DNA of 64,000 nt. It comes from Nitratireductor aestuarii. Its GTDB lineage: Bacteria > Pseudomonadota > Alphaproteobacteria > Rhizobiales > Rhizobiaceae. Shown here piece by piece: positions 58,577 through 64,000 of this stretch. The stretch spans positions 124,001 to 188,000 of the forward strand of contig NZ_BMIF01000009.1 in the NCBI RefSeq assembly GCF_014641695.1, written 5' to 3'. Position 1 is the first letter of the stretch; each line of letters starts with the position of its first letter. Position numbers and translations under genes: made by a program. The notes under the pieces were generated by a model that did not search any database, was not told the origin of the DNA, and saw only the letters and a list, made by a program, of their open reading frames with translations.

Positions 58577-58626
58577 GGGAGAGCTACAGGCTCCTCCGCG
58601 GAAATCCGCCGTTTCCGGGCTCTCCC
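58577..58626. other. Long imperfect hairpin downstream of the sensor kinase gene
   Basis: GGGAGAGC (58577-58584) pairs with GCTCTCCC (58619-58626), and CGGAAA with TTTCCG inside it. No T-run follows on the plus strand. Role unknown; a processing or stability element is possible. The rest of the 58533-58792 space shows a TATAAT at 58664 but no gene. Confidence 0.4.
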
Positions 58627-58792
58627 GTGATTGAGCCATCAATTTCGGGATGGGGTATCCACTATAATGGATGTGATTTTTTGCATTTTGTTGGCGATGC
58701 CCGCTTGCATTTGGGGAACTCACCCGTTAGGTAAGCGTCATTCCAGCGCTGGCCACAAACCAGCGACGAAAAACTGCCTCAAGGCAGACAGC

Positions 58793-58869
58793 GCACCCGT
58801 AGCTCAGCTGGATAGAGCACCAGACTACGAATCTGGGGGTCAGAGGTTCGAATCCTTTCGGGTGCGCCA
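58793..58869 (+). tRNA. tRNA-Arg (ACG)
   Basis: 77 bases with encoded CCA. Acceptor GCACCCG pairs with CGGGTGC; anticodon arm CCAGA-CTACGAA-TCTGG gives ACG (inosine-modified in bacteria); T arm AGAGGTTCGAATCCTTT. Confidence 0.98.
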
Positions 58870-58988
58870 TTTCTTCTTCAAACTCAATGATTTGGCGCTT
58901 AGCGGGACGACATCGTTCCAGTAGCCTTTAGCCTCCTGTCTTTTCGTACCGACCGCGCATTGGAAGATTCCAGAGCATAGGCCGCAGC

Positions 58989-59500
58989 ATGATCCTTGTC
59001 AGACCTGCAACCCAAAACGACGTCGGCCTGCTGCCTGAAATCGAGCGTAGCTCCGGTGAAGTCTTTCGGCTGTGGCCTGGGCTGGAGTGGATTGCCGAAG
59101 ATACTGTTCAGTCGGAAGAGCAGCACCGCCCTGATAGGGAACGGCATCTCATTCGTTGCAGAAGTGGACGGATGGGGCGTTGCAGCCTTCCTCAATGGCG
59201 AGATGACTTCCGACGCCCTGCACATCTGGCAGATGGCCGTCCATGAGCAACAGCAGCGGCGCGGCATTGGGCGTAGATTGATCGCTGCAGCGGAACAGTC
59301 TGCCATTACTGAAGGGGCCCGTGCGCTGACGCTAACCACCTTCCGTAATGTCCCCTGGAACGTAGCCATTCTACCGCAGCCTCGGCTTCATTCCTCTCCA
59401 GCGCCATGAACTCAATTCAAGGCTGAGGTCTGTTCTCGATGCAGAGGAGAAAGCGGGACTCCTCATAGGTCTGCGTTGCGCAATGAGGAAGCTGGTGTAG
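58989..59500 (+). pseudogene. GNAT family N-acetyltransferase, two frameshifts
   Basis: Three frames are needed to read one acetyltransferase. Frame one from ATG 58989: MILVRPATQNDVGLLPEIER to about 59130. Frame two: ALIGNGISFVAEVDGWGVAAF, then the acetyl-CoA site MAVHEQQQRRGIGRRLIAAA, to about 59365. Frame three: FYRSLGFIPLQRHELNSRLR to the stop at 59498-59500. Each junction is explained by one extra base (near 59130 and 59366). Both losses in 500 bases suggest a pseudogene; read errors remain possible. Confidence 0.7.
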
Positions 59501-59778
59501 CGTATCTCCGTGTACAGCCCGCTGCCTATCATCAGCATCCGGTTCAGTGACGTACATCTTCTGCCGAAATCGGGACTACCCTGCTGCTCGCCTTCACGCA
59601 AATCCGGCTGCATCGCTTGAGCGTGTTTTTGCCCATAAACTTAACGTATTCTGTATCGATATCCACAGCAAAAATTGTTCAATTATAATATAATCAAAGA
59701 GTAATCGGTCATAACGCTTTGCTAATCGGCCTGAGTCCCGTAAATTCCCGAGGTTGGGAATACGGGGCTTCGGGGCAA

Positions 59779-60378
59779 ATGATTGTAGTCAATACTTTGG
59801 TTGGCGCGGGATATGAACGAGAGGTTTATCTCCATCCAGCGCGCGATGACATTGTCATCAAGATCAGCAAGAAGGGCGCAGTGGATCGGAATCATCTCGA
59901 TCATGCTTACCTTACCAGGATAAAATCGCACCCTATCCTGCCCAAGATGCACGGTTGGGTGGATACACAGATGGGGCCGGGGTTGATGTTCGAACGGGTT
60001 CGCGATGCGAACGGGGAAACGAGCATGAACCTGAAGATGGCACTGCGCACCGGGCGTGTGTCACCGGAGGAGGGGCGGTCTCTGTTGAAGGGGGCACTGT
60101 CGGCCCTCGGCAAGGACGCGATAATTGTCCACGACGACAAGACCCTGGACAATTTCGTGGTCGAGGAAGGTCCTTCATCTCGGCGTCTGGTCATGGTGGA
60201 CGGATTTGGGCCATCCTTCATGACATACAAGACGCGGCTTCGGCTACGCTATCCACTGTTTGCGCGCGAGAAGTTGCTGCGTTGCTCATTCAAGCTGAAT
60301 GCGTTGCTGAAGAAGGAGGTCAAGGCTCTGAATCGCAACCGCAAGCTCATCGAAGGCGCCACTCTGCAAGCTGGCTGA
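59779..60378 (+). CDS. YrbL-like (PhoP network) protein
   Basis: 199 residues from an ATG preceded by GGGG; a TTG 60 bases upstream was rejected. The order GAGYEREVYLHPARDDIVIKISKK, then HPILPKMHGWVDTQMGPGLMFERVRDANGE and DAIIVHDDKTLDNFVV resembles YrbL, a kinase-fold protein named from the PhoP regulon of enterobacteria. DDKTLDNFVVEE sits where catalytic HGDLxxxN lies in kinases. Catalytic activity is not established. The region 59501-59778 before it is AT-rich and should hold its promoter. Confidence 0.7.
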   Translation: MIVVNTLVGAGYEREVYLHPARDDIVIKISKKGAVDRNHLDHAYLTRIKSHPILPKMHGWVDTQMGPGLMFERVRDANGETSMNLKMALRTGRVSPEEGRSLLKGALSALGKDAIIVHDDKTLDNFVVEEGPSSRRLVMVDGFGPSFMTYKTRLRLRYPLFAREKLLRCSFKLNALLKKEVKALNRNRKLIEGATLQAG

Positions 60379-60448
60379 TCGCAGCTGGTCTTCTCCATTG
60401 TGCGTTGGGGTGCGCAGTGGGGAAGGTAGTGCGCCGAGGTCCTGCGCG

Positions 60449-60850
60449 TCAGATCGCTCTGCCAGGCACGGCGAAGCGTGGAGCGAGGATGCGGCCGGCG
60501 ATTGCGCCGCCCATGGATTTGGACAAGGGGAGTGGCGTCGCTCTATCGAGCGCGCCGAAAACGGATTCGACAAACGCCTCTCTGAGCGCGCTGTCCTTGC
60601 CAAGCCGCGAATGACGGACGATCGGTACGCCGATCAGCGTACCATTGCTGCGGACTGAGAAGGTCAGGGTCAGACTCATCCCTTCGCTGCCCGCCGGCGG
60701 TTCCCAACAGGCATAGATGGCGTCGAACATTTCATTGATCGTTTCGATCGGGTCCCCACTACCGCATTCCCGATCTTCCGCTAAGGCCAAGCTGACTGAG
60801 CCAAGGATCAGCGCGGCGGCGATGGCGGCCTTTGTGGTCGGTGTCTTCAA
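60449..60850 (-). CDS. Exported TonB-C-terminal-like protein
   Basis: 133 residues with a signal peptide (cleavage after SLALAE). The mature part starts with a cysteine pair (RECGSGD ... IYACWEPP) and continues GMSLTLTFSVRSNGTLIGVPIVRHSRLG, the beta strand pattern of TonB/TolA C-terminal domains, with FVESVFGALDRATPLPL as the last helix. It has no membrane anchor or proline-rich linker, so it is a free periplasmic domain. It is 30 bases downstream of the type I secretion adaptor gene on the same strand, so it may belong to that unit. Confidence 0.75.
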   Translation of the reverse strand: MKTPTTKAAIAAALILGSVSLALAEDRECGSGDPIETINEMFDAIYACWEPPAGSEGMSLTLTFSVRSNGTLIGVPIVRHSRLGKDSALREAFVESVFGALDRATPLPLSKSMGGAIAGRILAPRFAVPGRAI

Positions 60851-60880
60851 GGTCTTGCTCCTGTCTGGCTCCGGTCGTGA

Positions 60881-62350
60881 TTAGCGTTCGTGCATGGCGC
60901 CGGCGGCAATCTCGGCGAGCGGCGAGAACAGGTATTCCAGAATGCGCCGTCTACCTGTCTTGATCTCGACAGTGACGGCCATGCCCGGTCTGAGAGGAAC
61001 GCTACGGCCATCCGCCACGATTTCATAGGTCGCGGGCGCAATGGTTATAGGGAACACCAGGTTCTGCACCCGCTGGGCGTTGCTGACCGGCACTATGGCG
61101 CGCAGCTCTGCTGCCGCCTGCTGCTCGCTTTGTTGGGCGTCGGGCTCGGGAATGGCGTCGCGCGCAACGTGGGTGACCCTTCCCGGTAGAATGCCGTAGC
61201 GCGTAAATGGAAAGACCTCGATCTTGATGGCCGCTTCCTGGCCGACGCTTACGAAGCCAATATCCACGTTGGGGAGATAAGCTTCGATTTCGAGCACAGA
61301 GTCGTCTTGCACAATCCGCATCAATTCCGATCCGGCGGATATCACCTGGCCTGGGGTGGTGACGGCAGAGGCCTGGATCGTCCCCGACACGGGGGCCAGG
61401 ATCGTCAGAAGCTCCAACTGCCGTCGAACCTTGATCGCTGACTGGGTTTCAGTATCTACCCGTCGTTCTGTTTCTGAAAGCTTACCCACGTTGTCGGCGA
61501 TGGCCGCGTCGATCAGCTTTACGGCCTCACGCTCGATCGCACCAATGGCTGCCCGCGTTTCCTGAAGTCTACCCTGTTTTTCCGAAAGGTCTGCCATTTC
61601 CTTCTGCTTGATCTCAAGCGCATCGAGGACGCGTGCTCGAGAGCCTGCAGGGCCGTCGATCAGAGTCGAACGCATGGTTACGCGCTCTGAAAGTGTTGCG
61701 AGCAGTTCTTCACGGGCGCTGATGTTCCCGGTCAGGCTATCAACCTCCGCCAGGTGGCGTGCACGTTGAGCGTCCAGCGCGCGCAGGGAGGAAACCAGAG
61801 CAGCGAGATCGGCATGGAAGGCGAGCATCTCGCGCCTTCTGATCTCAATGGGTAACTCTTCGCCGAGCCGATCCAGAAGGCAGGTTGGGTCAGGATCCAT
61901 ATCCTTAACCGCATCGAGGCTCAATTTTCGGAACTCTTCATCGACTGCCCGCCTCCGAATGGATTCAGCCTGCCATGCGGCAAGGCTGGACTCGATGGCG
62001 GAAAGTTCCGCGCGCACTTGCGTTTCATCGAGCTGCAGGAGCTGTTGCCCGGCTTCGACATGCGTGCCGTTCGGCAGCGGGTTTGATACGATCTTTCCGG
62101 CTTCGACAGACTGGATGATCTTGACGCGGCCGGCTGGCTGGACCTTGCCCTGTGCTGTGGCTACGACATCGATCCTGCCAAACCAGGCCCAGGCCAGGAC
62201 CGAAACCGCGAGCATGCAGATGAACCAGATGAAGGCGACGCGCACAGGTGAGGCAGGCGTATCGAGGATCTCAAGGGCAGAAGGCAGGAAGGCTGTGTCA
62301 TCCCGGCACGGTGAGGATGAACGCCAGCGTTTCAATGAAACCAACTTCAT
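60881..62350 (-). CDS. HlyD family type I secretion adaptor
   Basis: 489-residue periplasmic adaptor of a type I secretion system. An N-terminal cytoplasmic part and one membrane helix (about 38-60, VAFIWFICMLAVSVLAWAWFG) are followed by the lipoyl half IDVVATAQGKVQPAGRVKIIQSVEAGKI, a long coiled coil, and the second lipoyl half (LTILAPVSGTIQASAVTTPGQVISAG); the C-terminal beta barrel ends VPLRPGMAVTVEIKTGRRRILEYL, the HlyD signature. The ATG overlaps the TGA of the ABC exporter gene (ATGA). Outer membrane partner TolC is not encoded here. Confidence 0.92.
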   Translation of the reverse strand: MKLVSLKRWRSSSPCRDDTAFLPSALEILDTPASPVRVAFIWFICMLAVSVLAWAWFGRIDVVATAQGKVQPAGRVKIIQSVEAGKIVSNPLPNGTHVEAGQQLLQLDETQVRAELSAIESSLAAWQAESIRRRAVDEEFRKLSLDAVKDMDPDPTCLLDRLGEELPIEIRRREMLAFHADLAALVSSLRALDAQRARHLAEVDSLTGNISAREELLATLSERVTMRSTLIDGPAGSRARVLDALEIKQKEMADLSEKQGRLQETRAAIGAIEREAVKLIDAAIADNVGKLSETERRVDTETQSAIKVRRQLELLTILAPVSGTIQASAVTTPGQVISAGSELMRIVQDDSVLEIEAYLPNVDIGFVSVGQEAAIKIEVFPFTRYGILPGRVTHVARDAIPEPDAQQSEQQAAAELRAIVPVSNAQRVQNLVFPITIAPATYEIVADGRSVPLRPGMAVTVEIKTGRRRILEYLFSPLAEIAAGAMHER

Positions 62351-64000
62351 GCGAGCTCACCATGCTGCAGCTGCCAGAGCCTGGAATAGAGGCCGTTGGT
62401 TTGAACGGTCAGGCTCTCGTGTGTGCCTTCCTCGACGATACAGCCGTCTGTCATGCCGATGATGCGGTTGCAGCCGCGCACCGTTGCTAGCCTGTGGGCA
62501 ATGATGATCACCGTTCTGCCGCGTACGATCTCACGCATGTTGGCGAGAATTATCCGTTCGCTCTCATAGTCGAGCGCGCTGGTGGCCTCGTCCATGATGA
62601 GGATCGACGGGTTGGTGGCGAGCGCTCGTGCTATCGCAAGCCTTTGACGCTGTCCGCCGGAAAGATTGGCCCCGCGCTCCTCGATCATCGTGTCGTAGCC
62701 GCAGGGCAGTTTGACGATGAATTCATCTGCGCCCGAGAGCTTTGCCAGCTGGATGACCTGCTCGCGAGACATGGCCGGGTTGGTGAGCGCTATATTGTCG
62801 TGGATGGTGCGGTTGAACAGCAGGTTCTCCTGCAGCACGACGCCGATATTGCTGCGCAACCATGCGGGATCAACCTGCGCGATGTCTTGTCCATCAACCA
62901 GGATCTGGCCTGCGCTCGGCACGTAGAAACGCTGCAGAAGTTTGGTCAGCGTCGACTTGCCAGAACCGGAGGGGCCGACGATGCCTATTACTTCTCCCGG
63001 CCGGATCGTCAGTGAGACATCCTGCAGGACATCGCGTCCGCCAGCGCCATAGCGAAAGGTCACATTCCGAAAGGCGATGTGACCTTTCGGCGCCGGCAGG
63101 GCCTGAGGCGAGGTTGGCCGAAATTCGGCTTGCGCATTCAGAATGTCGGAAGGGCGGGAGACCGAGATCTGCACCTGCTGGAAATCCTGCCAGAGCTGCG
63201 ACAGGCGCAGGACAGGCTGCGCAACGTGGCCGGCGATCATATTGAAGGCGATCAGCGCGCCGACGGTGAGTTCTCCGTTTATGACCGCCTGTGCGCCGAA
63301 TAGAAGCAGGAGGACGCCGGTCACCTTGCTGACAAACTGGATCGCGTTCTGACCCTTCGCAGCCATCATGGTGGCCGCGAAGGAGGAGCGCACATAGGCG
63401 GCGAAGCGCTCTTCCCACTGCGCCGCCACGATAGGCTCCACCGCCGCAGCCTTCAGAGTCTGCGCCCCGACAATGCTCTCGACCAGCAATTGCTGGCTAA
63501 ACGCGCCGCGATTGAATTTTTCATCGATGCGTTCCTTCAGGAACGGGCGGATCAAAAAGCCGATTGCCAGGTAGCAAGGAATGGAAGCGACCACGATCCA
63601 GGCGAGCGTTGTGGAATAGGCAAACAGCACGGCTATGAAGACGCCGGTGAAGATGAGATCGAGCCCGCTGAAAAGCCCCTGGCCGGTGAGAAAATCGCGG
63701 ATTGTTTCGAGCTCGCGCATGCGCGCCACCGTCTGACCGGCCGCCCGGGTTTCGAAATAGCTGAGCGGCAGGTTGAGCAGATGGCGGAACAGCCGTCTCC
63801 CAAGCTCGACATCGATACGGTTCGTCGTGTGCGAGAGGGCGTAGGTGCGCAGATACTGCAGCAAAACGTCGAAGAGCCCGACTGCTACCAGTCCGACCAC
63901 GAGCACGATCAGTGTCGAATAGCTGCGATGTGCCAGAACCTTGTCGACCACGATCTGGAAGAACAGGGGCGTGACAAGGGAAAAAATCTGGATGAACAGC
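62347..64000 (-). CDS. Type I secretion ABC exporter, HlyB/PrtD-like (5' end cut off)
   Basis: The frame is open to the right edge, so the N-terminal part is missing; 551 codons are visible. Membrane segments (FFQIVVDKVLAHRSYSTL then LIVLVVGLVAVGLF) and the family phrase LGRRLFRHLLNLPLSYFETRAAGQTVARMREL belong to the HlyB branch. The ATPase has Walker A GPSGSGKSTLTKLLQ, NIGVVLQENLLFNRTI, signature LSGGQRQRLAIARALA and Walker B ILIMDEATSALDYESE. It exports an unfolded protein with a C-terminal signal across both membranes, working with the HlyD-like protein. The substrate gene is not in the window and may lie beyond the right edge. Confidence 0.93.
   Translation of the reverse strand, partial: LFIQIFSLVTPLFFQIVVDKVLAHRSYSTLIVLVVGLVAVGLFDVLLQYLRTYALSHTTNRIDVELGRRLFRHLLNLPLSYFETRAAGQTVARMRELETIRDFLTGQGLFSGLDLIFTGVFIAVLFAYSTTLAWIVVASIPCYLAIGFLIRPFLKERIDEKFNRGAFSQQLLVESIVGAQTLKAAAVEPIVAAQWEERFAAYVRSSFAATMMAAKGQNAIQFVSKVTGVLLLLFGAQAVINGELTVGALIAFNMIAGHVAQPVLRLSQLWQDFQQVQISVSRPSDILNAQAEFRPTSPQALPAPKGHIAFRNVTFRYGAGGRDVLQDVSLTIRPGEVIGIVGPSGSGKSTLTKLLQRFYVPSAGQILVDGQDIAQVDPAWLRSNIGVVLQENLLFNRTIHDNIALTNPAMSREQVIQLAKLSGADEFIVKLPCGYDTMIEERGANLSGGQRQRLAIARALATNPSILIMDEATSALDYESERIILANMREIVRGRTVIIIAHRLATVRGCNRIIGMTDGCIVEEGTHESLTVQTNGLYSRLWQLQHGELA

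Noticed and set aside
58676-58924. Plus-strand frame with a hydrophobic start that runs through tRNA-Arg
   Set aside because: Its second half ([20 protein letters not shown]) is a well-known false translation of a tRNA-Arg gene; no ribosome site precedes it.

Overview
The window is GC-rich chromosomal DNA from an alphaproteobacterium, most likely of the order Hyphomicrobiales (Rhizobiales; Rhizobiaceae or Phyllobacteriaceae level). Evidence: the C4-pathway 5-aminolevulinate synthase (hemA), a PdhS/PleC-type cell-cycle kinase, a phasin, the gene run murA-DUF2948-hisD-UPF0262-LMW phosphatase-infA-maf-yacG, a tRNA-His of the alphaproteobacterial type (G1-U72 and A73 instead of an extra 5' G), and short palindromic intergenic repeats of the rhizobial kind. 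No rRNA, CRISPR array, insertion sequence, integrase or prophage gene was seen.

Layout. 0-6 kb: end of a MATE exporter, pyrD with a DUF952 partner, a coiled-coil exported protein, mscL, a small RHH protein, gloA, and a Tat-targeted subunit with a GMC oxidoreductase. 6-11 kb: hemA with candidate iron and oxygen control sites, a decayed ROK-family gene, an MFS exporter with an extra C-terminal domain, a lipid kinase, tRNA-Phe. 11-16 kb: lipoprotein hydrolase, a 25-residue membrane peptide, an RcnB-like protein, an uncharacterised SAF-domain oxidoreductase, proC and folD. 17-21 kb: the Entner-Doudoroff operon zwf-pgl-edd. 21-29 kb: a divergent polyamine locus (potFGHI import; puuA and puuB catabolism; a degenerate receiver protein). 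28-35 kb: AsmA-like protein, a strong small-RNA candidate, the cell-cycle kinase, phasin with a palindromic operator, tRNA-His. 35-44 kb: xseA, a LysR regulator, a DUF1127 protein and the conserved yacG-to-murA run, then tRNA-Thr.

44-49 kb looks different: more AT-rich, long spaces and decayed genes. It holds an unrecognised family of exported proteins in tandem (one intact copy, one frameshifted copy, a C-terminal remnant of a third), followed by a membrane-tethered DNA-binding-type protein. This is the best candidate for something undescribed. 49-57 kb returns to core genes: an AEC transporter, a complete branched-chain-amino-acid-type ABC importer and fumC. 57-64 kb holds an orphan sensor kinase, tRNA-Arg, a broken GNAT gene, a YrbL-like protein, and a type I secretion adaptor plus ABC exporter (cut by the right edge) with a TonB-C-like exported protein.

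How it works together: glucose-6-phosphate is oxidised by zwf-pgl-edd; putrescine is imported and gamma-glutamylated in one locus; and near-identical LacI-type half-palindromes upstream of gloA and zwf hint at shared carbon control. Starts were moved from the longest reading frame wherever a better ATG with a Shine-Dalgarno sequence was present; these choices are stated per gene.
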